DNA of 64,000 bases. It comes from Sphagnum magellanicum (lineage: Eukaryota > Streptophyta > Sphagnopsida > Sphagnales > Sphagnaceae). The notes beneath the pieces are model-generated. The model searched no databases. It saw only the letters and a program-made list of their open reading frames with translations, and was not told the DNA's origin. Position 1 is the first letter of the stretch; each line of letters begins with the position of its first letter. The translations under genes and the position numbers were made by a program. Location: the NCBI GenBank assembly GCA_021904315.1, contig CM038915.1, positions 15,190,001-15,254,000 on the forward strand, in the 5' to 3' direction. Shown here piece after piece: positions 1-11,250 of this stretch.

Positions 1-99
1 GATCAGGTTACATCACAACATCAACTGGGTCATACTGGTGAAACAAAGAGATCAGCTAAAGCTAGTTACTTAGTGGTGCACAGTGTATACTAGTGTTGG

Positions 100-480
100 G
101 TGGGTACCTGGTTTGGCCCCTGGTGGTTCCTGGTTTCAGTTAGTCAGAACTGAACTGAAAACAATCAGGTTCAATTTTCAGAATCAGTTCTGGAAGGAAC
201 CCAATTCCATTTCTGTTCGGACTTCATTGGACTCAGAATTTTTACCACCCCCCAGGAAAAAAAGAAAAAAAAACTTAAACTTTGAACTGGGGGTTAACTG
301 GAGGGTAGCTGGCAGTTAATTTTCGGTTTCAGTCACAGTTACCCAGAACTGGGTCTAATTTTCAGAGTTGGAACCAAAGCTGGAATTAAATTTTTGAAGA
401 ACCGGAATTCCAAGTTCCATTTTTATTTATTGTGGAACTGGAACCAGAACCGGAAATCAAAAGTTTAAGAACTGCCGGCC
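100..480. repeat. GAACC/GGTTCC-rich degenerate repeat tract
   Basis: Short motifs such as GAACTGAA, GGAACC, GAACCGG and GGAACTGGAACC recur on both strands for about 380 bases. The same vocabulary returns at 6.97-7.17 kb, where it lies between terminal inverted repeats, so this tract may be the remains of the subterminal region of a related DNA transposon. The open frame at 83-319 is composed of this motif and is not called as a gene. Confidence 0.45.
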
Positions 481-553
481 CACCAACCCTGGTGGCTCAC
501 CAGCAAATTGGGTGGGCCAAAAACACCAGCTAAATTTAGTTTAGGGTCTGCCA

Positions 554-692
554 GGTGCAACATAGAGCACTTCATCAACTTAAATTTGGGTGTGCAACAA
601 GGATCAGCTAATTTCAGTCAGAGGTGCAACATTGAGCAATTCATCATCAAATTGGGGGGTGCACAAGAAAGATCAGCTAAAATTTTAGCTAG
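554..692. repeat. Two imperfect 69-bp tandem units
   Basis: GGTGCAACATAGAGCA at 554 is matched by GGTGCAACATTGAGCA at 623, and both units continue through GATCAGCTAA. A third, partial copy of the unit end (GAGATCAGCTAAAG) lies at about 47-62. No protein is indicated. Confidence 0.7.
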
Positions 693-716
693 ACATTTTA
701 ATAATTAAAATACTAC

Positions 717-746
717 TAATATTATTATTATTATTATTATTTATTA
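717..746. repeat. (ATT)n microsatellite
   Basis: Nine to ten consecutive ATT triplets, ending in TTATTA. Confidence 0.9.
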
Positions 747-2300
747 GGGGGACTTATGGGGGACGAGGTTCTCTTGGGGAGGATCACAAGTCCCTCCTAC
801 CTCATGAAATTGGAGGGGGGGAAAAAAAAACTCTGGATGTGAACTCAGAGCCCCTGATTTAGTCTAAGCATGGGATATTTAGGGTTTAGGTCATTTTGGT
901 GTCCTTCAATATGAGGATATTGAGGATGCTTAACTCAGGTAACCAAGTAGCAACAGTTAGTTAGGTTTTGATTGAGAATGATAAACTGAATTCTAATTGA
1001 TGAATCAGGGATGGATGCTACTGCAATTACAGTGTTTGTTGAAATTTTTCATTTCTTTTCCCCCTGAATGAATGAATGAATGAATGAATACCCCTATGCA
1101 ACAACCCTTTGTTGGATTGAGGGTCCCCACACAACAAGTACCTACTCTTTTTGCCCAATCAAACAAGACAAACCAACAACCCCCTCATCACTTGTGTTGC
1201 CCACACCAGCAAAAAACCTAAAACAGGGAAAACCTTGGCTCCTTGGAGACTTGGATCCAGGTGAAAAGGGAACAACCCCATCAAATCTACAAATTATAAG
1301 GGAAAGGAAAAACCATTGGGATGAGTGATAAAGCTGAATCTAGGTACAATATGTGAAGACCAATTATTAGAGTCTCATCATGTAGAGTGAAACAACTTTT
1401 AAGAAAGGTTCTTAGTTCCCCTAGTACCTACCTTCCTAGTCATGTTGGCATCTCCTAGCATCACTAGAGTTTGGGGAACTTGTTTGAGCAGCTACAATCT
1501 AAAACCATTCACATACATGAATTGTGAACTGGATTCCCAACTACTTTCTTCTTCCAAACCCAGTTTTTGTAATTTAGTTGAATTTTCAATAATAAAAACT
1601 ACTCAAATTTCAATATCTATCGCACTTAGGTCTAAAACTTACAAATCACCTTCATAAAATCCTCTTCATTGAGCACTTTCCAAAAATACCAAAAGTTCAC
1701 CCCAATTTCGATGAAACATTTAGTTTTTATTTTATTAAATTTTTAATGACAATAATTCAATATTCAATAGCTCTTTGCATCATGCATCTACACATAACAA
1801 AATCACTTCAAAGCACCCCTCATTATAACAAAAGATGTTCTTGTATGTCAAGTGATTTCATTGGATATTGAGTGAATTCATTGGTCATAATGAACAAGAC
1901 TTAGTAGAAAAGTAATGAATTCACTGATCTAGTGAACATGGACGAATGAATTGCACTCACATTTTGTAATAGTGTTTATTCATCGAAGGCTTTTGAACAA
2001 TACCAAAACATTAATGGGGGCACTTCATTCGGGAGCCCTCCCCATGACAAACAAACAACTTTCCTTAATTTTAGTGACGATGTTTCATCGAAGCTAGTTT
2101 AGAGAGGACAATTTTAAATTTCACAATTTGTAAACTTGGACACCTCTGAAATGAAAATTGTTTAACATGTTCTCAAATAAAAATGCATGAAAATTTATCT
2201 TTTCAAATATGTGTCCTTTTAAAGTTTTTTTTTTAAAACAAATATTCACAAGTAGATTTTCAATACCTTCTTCACCAATTTCAATCCCATTTTTCTTCGA
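747..2300. other. No gene seen; (GAAT)n at 1065-1090
   Basis: About 1.5 kb without a protein I recognise. It contains a GAAT microsatellite at 1065-1090. The open frame that begins there (1080-1328, 82 codons) starts inside the microsatellite, matches no family I know and is not called. The rest is AT-rich unique-looking sequence. Confidence 0.5.
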
Positions 2301-2318
2301 TTAGTTAGGATTAATGTG

Positions 2319-2398
2319 AATGTAATTTAATGGGATTTTTTAAGCAAGTAACATGTTCCTAGTGTGAAAAAGGTTTGAGATATTTTATAATTTAAGAT
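2319..2398 (+). repeat. Candidate 5' LTR remnant
   Basis: The stretch AATGTAATTTAATGGGA...TTTTTAAGCAAG...GTGTGAAAAAGGTTTGA...TTTAAGAT aligns collinearly with 12241-12320 (AATGTAATTGAATGAAA...GCAAGGAACA...GTGAAAAGGTTTGA...TTTAGGAT). The two copies lie in the same orientation on either side of the gypsy domains, as LTRs should. Only about 80 bp align well, so the remaining LTR is eroded or the copies are an unrelated dispersed repeat. Confidence 0.45.
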
Positions 2399-2399
2399 T

Positions 2400-3770
2400 T
2401 TATTTTATTTTATATTTTAATTTCATTCTTGGTTTTTGAATCTTACTCATCTTCATGTTGAAAAACCCAAACCCAAAAGCTAAGCAAATAAACTTGCATA
2501 CACATTCACATTAGCCTTCCATAATACATTGGTGGTTTTGGTAATCTACCATTTCAAAATTCAAGTAACATAAAAAAAACAACCTAGGTTTTCATGATCA
2601 TTTGGTAATTTCCACATTGAAAAAATTAGTTCACCTTTGCTCATCCCACCAAGTTGTGTTCGATACAAAGACAATTCCAATGCTTCAAAAATCACACCAT
2701 TCTAAAATCATTCAAGATTGTGATGGTTTTATAAAGAAAACCCTAACTTTTTTCTTCTTTTTTTCATTCATGTGATAACATGATCTTTATGTCATAACAT
2801 GCCCATCACATTGTGACGTTCATGTCACGATATGTCTGGTCATTGAATGTGTATTGTTTGTTTTTTAATGAACATTTATAGATTTTTGTTTAGTAACTAA
2901 CTTGGATGATAAAATAACAACAAATGAAACCCCCCCGCCCCCTCCATATTATGGATGAAAACTGAAAAAATAAAAAATCCAACAAATCTGAAAGATATAG
3001 AAAAAAAACATTTTTAAAAATAAAAAACAAACAAAACCCATGGCAAGTTAAATTCACTTTAAATTTCCCCCCTTCTTGATCCTTTGTTGAAGCTTGCAAA
3101 ACTTTTGCTACACCCAAACTTGGGCAAGTTTAGCATGAACTTGAAATGTTGAAAGAATTATGTTATTTGTTAGCAATCGCATGACTACTATAACATCAAT
3201 TGCAATGGTTTTTGTTATATGTGGAGCAGGCAATGACCAACTTTGTTGTTACAACTAAACAACAAGAAGGTCAACAATGTTAAATGTTAATTGATTGATT
3301 ATGTAGCTCCAAGTTCCAAGAATAATGGTTAATTAACTAAGTAGTTAGTTGTTAGCAATTACATGCAAAAGGTCCCACAATTATTGATGTAATGTGATTT
3401 TAGTTGTATGATTTAAATGTGAAAGTGTAGAAACCCAACCAAACATGTAATTCCTCTCTTTTCTTTCTTTTGTTTTTTGTTTTTTTTGTTTTTTTTTTGT
3501 CTTTTTCTTCTTTTTTTATTTTTTCATTAACACTCTAGGATAATGAACTTTATTGAGTTAAATGATTTCATTCGTGAGTTTGATAGTTAGTGTGATATGC
3601 AACAAATGTGTAATCCACAACTATTCACACCTTTCATAGCATGGAAGATAATATTTTAACAATAGGAAAGGTCACTTATGGATGAAAACCATGAGTTTGG
3701 GTGGACCCATGAAATGTAGATTAAGGAATAATTATTGTATTAATTGCCAATTTATGTTTTAATCACCAAA
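2400..3770. other. No confident gene; gypsy leader/gag remnant by position
   Basis: By position this should be the leader and N-terminal gag of the gypsy element, but I can recognise no gag motif here. The - strand frame at 2890-3117 is low complexity and is not supported. T-rich runs occur at 3470-3525. Confidence 0.4.
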
Positions 3771-3775
3771 AGCAA

Positions 3776-3994
3776 GTGATGATGGTTGGTTTTAACAAGG
3801 ATACCCAACATACCCAACCATTTCAACTATTGATTCAACAACAATGCAAACAACCAAACAAAGTTGTTCCACAAAATTTTAAAGGGTTTTTGAAAGGAAA
3901 TCAAACATCATCAGCATCATTCTTAGGAAAACAAAAATTGGATGTGAATTGTTGGACTTTTGGAAGGAATCACTTAAAAGAAGATTATTTGTAA
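3776..3994 (+). pseudogene. Gag C-terminus with degenerate CCHC zinc knuckle
   Basis: A 72-codon open stretch, rich in Gln and Asn, ends in CWTFGRNHLKEDYL. This has the spacing of a retroviral-type zinc knuckle (C-x2-C-x4-H-x4-C), with the second Cys replaced by Phe and the last by Tyr. In gypsy elements this motif closes the nucleocapsid part of gag, immediately before protease. The remaining Cys and His are not enough to bind zinc, so this is a relic. The initiating ATG is simply the first in the open frame and is unlikely to be the original start. The protease remnant now lies about 1.9 kb downstream because the GTAG/GTGG array intervenes. Confidence 0.65.
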
Positions 3995-4195
3995 ACACTA
4001 CTAAAAAACATGGTTTTTTTTATTAGCAAATTTAATAAAAAAATACCCAATTTGAACAGGTGTCAAAACAACCATTCCGTCATTTTGGACAAATTGATTT
4101 CAACATGTCCATAGTGACTAGGGTGATTTTTTTTACTAGCAAAATATGGACCATTTGATTGGTTATTTTGGCTAGTCCATATGAAAAACATTGTG

Positions 4196-5215
4196 GCAAG
4201 TAGGTAGGTAGGTCATAAAAAGGTAAGTAGGTAAGTGGTAGCCTATCTTAGCCTACCCTATCCTAATTGACCCACCTTAGCCTACCCTATCCTACTTGAC
4301 CTACCTTAGCTTAATTTAATATATCCTACTTAACCTACCCTACCTACTTTAGCCCCTTAAGCACGTACATAAGTTATAATGTTAGGTATTGAACTTGCGA
4401 CTTCCCCAATGATAAACCAATTTTTTAACCAATGGACCACACCATCAAAAGGTGTTCAACTTTTGTCAATTTTTTATTTTTCATGTTTATTTTGACATTT
4501 CACTATAAGACTATGAGGTATGAAGGTAGGTAGGTTATAGGAAATAGGTGGGTGGGTGGGCAAGTAAGTAGGTACTACATCTAAGTGGGTAGGTAGGTAA
4601 TACATTTAGGTAGGTAAGTAGGTAGTATGTAAGTAGGTAAGTGGGTGGGTGGGTAGGTAGGTAAGTAGATATGTAAGTAGGTGGGTGGGTAGATATGTCA
4701 GTATGTAAATAGGTGGTAGGTGATAGGTAAGTGGATAGGTAGGTAGGTAGAACGTTTAGGTAGGTGGGTGGGTGGGTAAATATGTAGGTAGGTGATAGGC
4801 AAGTGGATGGTAGGTAGGTAGGTAGAACATTTAGGTAGGTGGGTGGGTGGGCACGTAGGTAAATATGTAGGTAGGTGATAGGCAAGTGGATGGTAGGTAG
4901 GTAGGTAGGTAGGTATAACATTTAGGTAGGTGGGTGGGTGGGTATGTAGGTAAATATGTAGGTAGGTGATAGGCAAGTGGATAGGTAGGTAGGTAGGTAG
5001 GTAGAACATTTAGGTAGGTGGGTGGGTGGGTACGTAGGTAAATATGTAGGTAGGTGATAAGCAAGTGGATAGGTAGGTAGGTAGGTAAAACATTTAGGTA
5101 GGTGGGTGGGTGGGTACATAAGTAAATATGTAGGTAGGTGATAGGCAAGTGGATAGGTAGGTAGGTAGGTAGAACATTTAAGTAGGTAGGTGGGTGGGTG
5201 GGTGGGTAGGTATGG
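4196..5215. repeat. GTAG/GTGG array with ~75-91 bp higher-order repeat
   Basis: A tetranucleotide array (GTAG, GTGG, GTAA variants). In its second half it is organised into a higher-order unit beginning AACATTTAGGTAGG, seen at 4751, 4826, 4917, 5005, 5089 and 5173 (spacings 75, 91, 88, 84, 84). Each unit carries the landmarks AAATATGTAGG, GGTGATAGGCAAGTGGAT and a run of GTAG. Because four is not a multiple of three and the motif holds no stop on the - strand, all - frames are open and spell TYLP/PPTY-like repeats; these are not genes. The array separates the gag and protease remnants of the gypsy element. Confidence 0.9.
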
Positions 5216-5219
5216 AAAA

Positions 5220-5860
5220 AATGATTGCACAATTCGAGCAATGGTTCAAATAGCCATGGCCACTATTCACATGAGTTGTTAGTTCCAAGGACACAAAATT
5301 CAATATAAATCCCAAATCCATCTACTATAGTGGACTTGATAAGATTAAATTTCATGTTTAAAATTGCATTACCAAAGTTAACGCATCCTATAATGGCAAT
5401 GATTTGATCAGCTACTTGAACTCAAAAATATGGAGGAACAAATATGGTGTTGGATCCATAAAAAGGATATGTTAATCAACAAGCTTGGCTTCCATAATCA
5501 TTCACATTGGTAGAAGTTATGCCAACTTCTTATGTGCCATTCATTCAATTAAGTGTGCTTGGATTGAAGCACGTTCCACCAATAGGAAGGACATTGTGTG
5601 TACCCTTGATGCCCATCACAAAAACCAACATTTTGTTAAGGCTAAAATCATAGTTTGTCAAGTTCCTTTGTTTTTTGCAACCACAATTGTAACATCAAGA
5701 TTTGGACTTGCTATCATGTTCAAATTAATGGCCACACTTTGGAAAATTTGGGAGATGTCAATGTAGTCTACAAGATTAACAAATGTTGTGTCACAATATG
5801 AACTTATGGACATAGGAGTTATAAAATATCCTTTTGTTACACCATTATAAACAATCGTTG
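5220..5860. other. Unassigned stretch between array and protease
   Basis: Likely gypsy sequence by position (gag-protease spacer). The frame at 5485-5766 (93 codons) on the + strand has no motif that I recognise and is not called separately. Confidence 0.35.
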
Positions 5861-5864
5861 CAAG

Positions 5865-6300
5865 GTTATAGAAATTGTTTATAAAGTTGTAATTGATCAT
5901 GCAATGATAACATCACGAATGGTGTTATTGGGTAATGATTTGGCTAACATGTATTGGCCAACACAAGTTGTTTTACATTTTGGAATTCAACTATCAATGT
6001 TAAGGCAAATAACCATGGTTGATTTGGACCTCATGAAGGTAGATTTGGAGCTTCATCCATTCCAAATACAAACTTCAATGAATGAATCATAAAAGGTTTG
6101 TGGGATGACACACCAAACACTCTATGTGATATTACAACCATATCATCCCACTAATGGTTCAAGTGCCATGAAAATCAAGTTACTTGTAACAAATGCCATG
6201 TCATATGGTGTGTTGATAGGTGGAGTAGTATTATACCCCGCAGTTTCACATTATATTTTTGGAAGCACACTACATTTTACATGTTGTGATGGAAATTAAG
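5865..6300 (+). pseudogene. Ty3/gypsy retropepsin (protease) remnant
   Basis: One frame reads VVIDHAMITSRMVLLGNDLAN from about 5886; this fits the active-site strand of plant gypsy proteases (hydrophobic-Asp-x-Gly-Ala/Ser followed by a short helix), with the Gly lost. Downstream, past a stop at about 6090, NAMSYGVLIGGVVLYPA at 6199-6250 matches the flap/C-terminal region conserved in these proteases (N-A-x-x-Y-x-V-L-[LI]-G-x-x-V-L-Y-P). The catalytic triad is incomplete and the frame is broken, so it is inactive. Assignment rests on these two motifs and on its position between the gag knuckle and RT. Confidence 0.6.
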
Positions 6301-6382
6301 AGATAGTAGGAATGTGCATCTTTAATTACATTTTATTGGGAATAAACCTTTGAATCATCTAATATATTAATTCAGCAAGTTT

Positions 6383-6401
6383 GTCAGTCAGTCAGTCAGT
6401 G
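6383..6401. repeat. (GTCA)n microsatellite
   Basis: Four to five GTCA units at the left edge of the GC-rich block. Confidence 0.85.
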
Positions 6402-6483
6402 ACAGGGCTATACCCAATTGACAGCTAATGGGCCAGCATGGGCGGGCTGGGCACAGGAGAGGTTCAGGTTCATCCACAACAAG

Positions 6484-6641
6484 TTCAGGCATCCAGTGGA
6501 TGGATGGTGCACCGGTGGGTGCTGAATCACTCTGGGGCAGTGTGATTCGATGGAAACCGGTGTTCAGGCATCCAGTGGATGGATGGTGCGCCGACGGGTG
6601 CTGAATCACTATGGCCCAGTGTGATCCGATGGAAACCAGTG
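6484..6641. repeat. Two 79-bp tandem units, GC-rich
   Basis: TTCAGGCATCCAGTGGATGG begins at 6484 and again at 6563, and each unit runs to GATGGAAACC(A/G)GTG. The units are about 90% identical, much less decayed than the surrounding gypsy sequence, and contain CpG sites. The - strand open frame over them (6388-6609) encodes the repeat and is not a gene. Confidence 0.9.
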
Positions 6642-6652
6642 TTTAACAGTAG

Positions 6653-7186
6653 TTGGAAAAATATAAAGAACCGTCGGGGCGGGGGGGTATGTCAGTTATT
6701 TCTTGGAATGGCCCGTTCCGCCACGTAGGAAAAGAAAGTACGTTCCCATCATACCCAATAGGGCATGAACGCATGTTTTCCCATCACTATGGGGCGCTTT
6801 TGTGAATGAATGAATGAATGAAAGATGCCCTTCGGTTGTCATACCGGGTATGCACCACTCACCTAGCGGCCGCTTTTTAAAATTTTCAAACAATCAGTGT
6901 GGATATATAACCACGATTCCCAAATTTTTAGGAAAAAAAAAGAAAGTCTAAGAACTAGTGCGTTTTTTTACCGGTTCTTTTGTAAAACCTCTGGTTCTTC
7001 TTTTGAAAGAACCAGAACCGATGATTCTTTGATTATGGGGAAAATAATTCAAAGAACCGGAACCAACACTAGAACCAACCACCATTAGCGGGTTATTAGA
7101 AGGGTGGTTCTTACCATTCGTTCTCACGATTTTCAAAAAATCAATGAACTAAAATATGGAACCGGCGGTTCTTTATATTTTTCCAA
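6653..7186. mobile_element. Non-autonomous DNA transposon-like element, 25-bp inverted ends
   Basis: The left end TTGGAAAAATATAAAGAACC at 6653 is followed by GTCGG; the right end, 7162-7186, is its inverse complement with 24 of 25 bases matching. Between them lie a CpG-bearing stretch (6665-6880, including a GAAT microsatellite at 6807-6825) and many GAACC/GGTTC motifs (6970-7170), a pattern typical of subterminal repeats of hAT-like elements. No 8-bp target duplication is visible next to the inverted ends, so superfamily assignment is open. It sits inside the gypsy element, between protease and RT. Confidence 0.5.
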
Positions 7187-7189
7187 TTT

Positions 7190-8490
7190 CCCATAGTCAT
7201 GACTTTCTGATATGGCAGAATGTCATTGAGCTTTAAGGTTTCAGGGGTCGTCATCAGGGGTCATCGCTGTTTCAATGTCGTGTCGTGCCTTGCAGGCACA
7301 GGTTACCACTATAATAGTTAAATGCTAATTTTAGTTGCATTTTTTGGGATTGTGAATTTTGGTGGAGAACTTTTAGAAGGATAATGTTTATGTTTTGAAA
7401 TTATTTGGGGAAATGAACATTAGATTAGTTATAGTCTTGTGAGCAAAAAAATTAGTATATGGAAAATGATGAGTGGTTCAACATGTTTCATGATGGCATG
7501 TGATGTACTTTATTCAATAATATTTTAAATTGTTTCTATTATTAAAAATTCATGGATACCTCAAAGTTTTGCCAATGAACATTTTGTTGTTGGGGGCGCA
7601 TGATTTGTTTTAGCATGGCCCCATCCATTTGGTCATAGTTGGGTGGCCATGCTAAGGACATTCATTAATAGGCCATGGCAATGGACTATGAAATAATTGG
7701 TCTCACTTATTTTAGGAATTGTTGCAAGTGTTCCACTACTTACAATTGCACCATACACCTTTTCCAATTTGCATTTTGCAAAATGTTCTAGTGATGGGTG
7801 ATTTTCAAGCCAAGGTGTCGGCAAATGTTTAACACATTTGGTTTTGGATTTAACGAATCGTGGTGTTTGATATGGCAATAGTAGGCTCAAAAGCTCATTG
7901 ATTACATTTGTGGTAGACCAATCCTTTACCATCATGTATAACTATTCAAACAAACATATGATGATGTGCAAAGACCATTGCTATTCATTGTTGACAACAT
8001 TTTGGATGAGGGGAGATTATCACATTTAGTTAGGTTTACTCACAAAATACCATCAATTGGCATTAGTCAATAAAATGAGTTGACCACAAGTAACATTCAC
8101 AACTTTACTTACCATGTTTTTTGAATTTCAATGATTTTCCTTTTGACATATATGTTAAAAAACTATCTAATTGGGATTTTTTTTACATGATCTTTACTAG
8201 ATCATCAACCTAACCATCTTGAAATCTTGCACTTAATGATATCACAGTAAATTGTTATTTTAGCACTACCAAATGGTTTTTTTATGGATTATTTATCTAG
8301 TGGAGTTGATCCACCTAATTGTGCAACCACCCATTAATGTTGTGTTACACTTGAATGAAATAGTTTATTGGCAAATCTTAGGTCCAACCATGGACCTCAA
8401 TTGTTTGAACTAGATTATTAACTTGGGCTTGGTGAAACAACACCACATGGTTCCGATTCGTGTTGTGTTGGACACATCCTTTTAACTTCC
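7190..8490. other. Unassigned gypsy-interior DNA
   Basis: About 1.3 kb between the GC-rich insert and the RT region. The - strand frame 7633-7935 (100 codons) lies opposite the retroelement and matches no family I know. Likely eroded gag-pol spacer. Confidence 0.35.
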
Positions 8491-8494
8491 CAAG

Positions 8495-8920
8495 ATGGTT
8501 AATGCAAAGACTAAAGGTGACTACACAAGAACCAAAAGGCATAAACACCCATGGCAAATGTGGGATGAAGAACATTTAAAACAAATCATTTGGAAGGAAG
8601 TGGCCAAGGTTGTTGAAAGGGTGGAATTTCTTCCCAAAACAAAAGGAAATATTCAATTGACATGGAAAAAGTGGATGAATATATCCAAAACAAGACATCC
8701 AAGTAGTTGAAGGTTTTGTTAATCTTCAATTAAACATGATGCATTTATCATTAGCAAATTAATTAGTGCACCCAATGTTGTAGTCATGGAAGAAAATTAG
8801 GAACCCAATATTGGAGATGTAATTGTTAGAAATGAAAAAAACAAGATCCACCAATTCCTTTGGGCGTACAAAAATTGTTTTTCTTTTGGTTTGAAGGATT
8901 TGCCCAGTCACTTAAGGGCC
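8495..8920 (+). pseudogene. Pol N-terminal spacer preceding RT
   Basis: A 71-codon lysine-rich open stretch (8495-8710) is followed, in another frame, by an IGD...N..N.IHQFLWAYKNCFSFGL-like segment at 8810-8900. The latter resembles the short region that always precedes RT in plant gypsy pol (a helix with LLWEYRDCFA-type spacing). Frames are broken by stops. It is called as pol because it joins directly to the RT motifs downstream. Confidence 0.5.
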
Positions 8921-9560
8921 ATGAAATTCAAATTTCTTTGACTAGTGATACACCCATATTTTGAAGGCCTTATAAATATATTGACAAGGAAAGGTCATTG
9001 AATCAATCAAAAAGCCAAGAGTCATTCGAGGTTAAATTGTAGAGTTATCAACATTAGAGTATGCTTCAACTATCATGATGCTTACCAAGAAGGATGTGTG
9101 TTGGTACTTGGATGAAAGATAGATGTGTGGGGACTACTAACCCACGAATCGACAAACCAAGTCCAATAAATATGTCATGCCAACACTCAAATAGATCTTC
9201 ATGCCATTAGGCATGCTAAGGTGTTTTGTTCTTGGGATTTGAAGTTAGGATACCATAAATTACCTATCAAGGAGGTGGAAAAAATAAAAGACTACAATTT
9301 GGAGAATTGATGAGCATGGAAAGGATTAGCTCTATTAATGGTGGTTCTTGCCATTTGGGTTGAAATATTCCCTCATAAAAATTCAAAGAATCATGGACAA
9401 GATTTTAACAAGGTTGGATTAGGCTCAATGTTGTAAATAACATCATAATTTGAAGTGTTACAATGTAGGAATGTAATAAACATTTACAAGGGGTGTTTGA
9501 ATGGTTGAAATCCCATGGATTCATGTTAGTCACACATTTGGGGAAGTGCAAGTTTTATAT
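8920..9560 (+). pseudogene. Ty3/gypsy reverse transcriptase, broken
   Basis: Ordered RT motifs are visible across frames: an MCGDY-like motif near 9122, CSWDLKLGYHKLPI at 9225-9270 (the conserved DL-x-GYHQ-I block), a WRIDEHGKD-like segment near 9300, WWFLPFGLK at 9341-9365 (conserved F-x-PFGL) and QRIMDKIL at 9385-9408. The catalytic Y-x-DD block should lie at 9425-9450, but the sequence there reads CCK*HHN, so both catalytic aspartates are gone. There are numerous stops and at least two frame changes. The reaction of the ancestral enzyme was RNA-templated cDNA synthesis. Confidence 0.85.
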
Positions 9561-9699
9561 GACTAGATTGAATATCTAATCCATATGATTTATCATGGAA
9601 AGCTAAGGATTTAGCAAGCAAAGGAATGTGATCACCCACATTAATTCATGTCCCATAAATGTGAGCCAAGTTTGAACTTTCATGGGATTAACAAACTAT

Positions 9700-10230
9700 T
9701 ACTAACAGTTTTTCTAAGAGTTTAGTATCATTACCAAACCTCTCATCAAATTGACAAAGGTGAATCAAACATGGCAATTTGGGAGGATGCACGAAAACAT
9801 GTTTTTCAAAAACTCAAGGCCCAATTAACTATTGGATTGATTTTGAAGTGACCCATTAGGTGAAACCCATTCCAATTGCATATAGATTGGAGCATATTTG
9901 GTATTGGAACAATGCTTTACCTATGTGGATGATGAGGGAAGACTATCTGTAATAACATATATGCCAACCCCTTCAATAATAATGTCAAATCCAAATATAG
10001 ACATTATGAAAGGTATTGTTTTGCTACAATATGGGTGGTAGTTCATTTCAAGTGTTATTCGTATGGGAACCCCTCCACCCTTGTCAATAGATCATTAGCC
10101 ATTGAAATGGTTGATGGAATTGGATAAGTTAACTAGCAAAGGCATGCATGATGGACATTCATGTTACAAGAATAAGACTTCCAAATGGTGCACATTGCTA
10201 CGATTGTTAATTGAAATGCAAGTTAAGTCA
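9700..10230 (+). pseudogene. Ty3/gypsy RNase H domain, broken
   Basis: The connection region reads ITKPLIKLTKVNQTWQF near 9730, then in another frame EDARKHVFQKLKAQLT near 9785. RNase H follows: DWSIFGIG (9878-9905, first catalytic Asp of the D-x-S-x-x-G motif retained), FATIWVVVHFKCYSYGNP near 10020 (the family's AVVWAV-HFR-YLYG block) and WTFMLQE.DFQMVHI near 10150, the conserved end of the domain. Stops and frame changes separate these blocks. The arrangement is typical of gypsy pol, with RNase H between RT and integrase. Confidence 0.8.
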
Positions 10231-10579
10231 TAACCCATGCACAACCTAACATGATGGTATAAGAATTAGTGGCATGGGGAGATTGATGGGGAAATAGTGC
10301 CAAGATGGCATGTTTCAACTTTCTTGTGCATCATGGCAATGGAAGCTTTTATGACTACCCTGACAAAGGATAATCAACAAATGGGGATCTTGAAGTTGAT
10401 GAAAACCCCAATGGACATAAAGATGTTCATAAAGATCCTATATTGGATTATCTCCAAAATGAGGATATGATGATTGGAGTGATGACCAAGGAGAAGGATG
10501 AGATCTTACAAAAGACCAAAAGGTGGGAGGGTAACCATTTACTCTATGTATGGGAGGATGGATGAATAAGGATTGTGTT

Positions 10580-11250
10580 TAATCCAAACCAATGGGCAAG
10601 GCTAGTGTAGCATGCCCACGAGGAATTAAGACATTTTGGTGTATGATGTACCCAAAGGTTACTATATGGCTAATAGTGGTGGACAATGGGGAATGCACAT
10701 GAAGGTCCAACAATTTGTGGCAAGGTGCATTAATGTATGTGATAAGATTCAAGCCTCTTTCAATGCCTTGATTCCATAATTGCATCCTTTTCTTGTCATG
10801 GGTTTGGGCTACCAATGGAATTTGGATTAAGTTATAGGACAATGGTTTTTGAACATGTGGCATAATCAATATGATGTTGGTGATGGTGGGACACTTCTCA
10901 AGATGGATTGAACTAATGCCATCGTCAAAGGAGTCCAATGAAAGAGTTGTTTATGCCTTTTTAAATCAAGTGTTGAATCAATTTGAGCCATTAGTTAAAG
11001 TTCTCATGGATCAAAGTAACATGTTTTAGGAAAAAATTCAAGCTTTGTGTGAGCAAGCCTTGATAGACGACCACACCACATCATGATATCATCCCAAAGT
11101 AGATGGTTTGGCAAAGAGGGTTGTGCAAATAATTAAAAGAGGTTTGCAAATGTATGGCTTGTAGAAGTGACACTTAGGTGATTGGGAACTATAATTGTGG
11201 TTGGCTATGGGCTATAAATTCAATAAGCAAGCATCCTTTACTTCTTTTTC
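10580..11250 (+). pseudogene. Ty3/gypsy integrase, broken; catalytic Glu lost
   Basis: The HHCC zinc-binding region is readable: HAHEELRHFG at 10611-10640 followed by RCINVCDK near 10723. The core follows with SRWIEL-type spacing near 10890, ERVVYAFLNQVLNQFE at 10940-10990, VLMDQS near 11000 (second catalytic Asp kept) and a block ending GLAKRVVQIIKRGLQMYGL near 11105-11163. In the family the residue after GLA is the catalytic Glu of D,D-35-E; here the codon at 11114-11116 is AAG (Lys). The - strand frame 10579-10938 is the antisense of this domain. The ancestral role was insertion of the cDNA into the genome. Confidence 0.85.

Noticed and set aside
4535..5241. Four overlapping - strand open frames of 102-136 codons with TYLPTYLP/PPTY repeats
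   Set aside because: They are translations of the GTAG/GTGG array in different frames; a stop-free tetranucleotide keeps every - frame open.
10579..10938. 119-codon - strand open frame
   Set aside because: It lies antisense to the integrase zinc-binding region and core, whose + strand motifs are clear.
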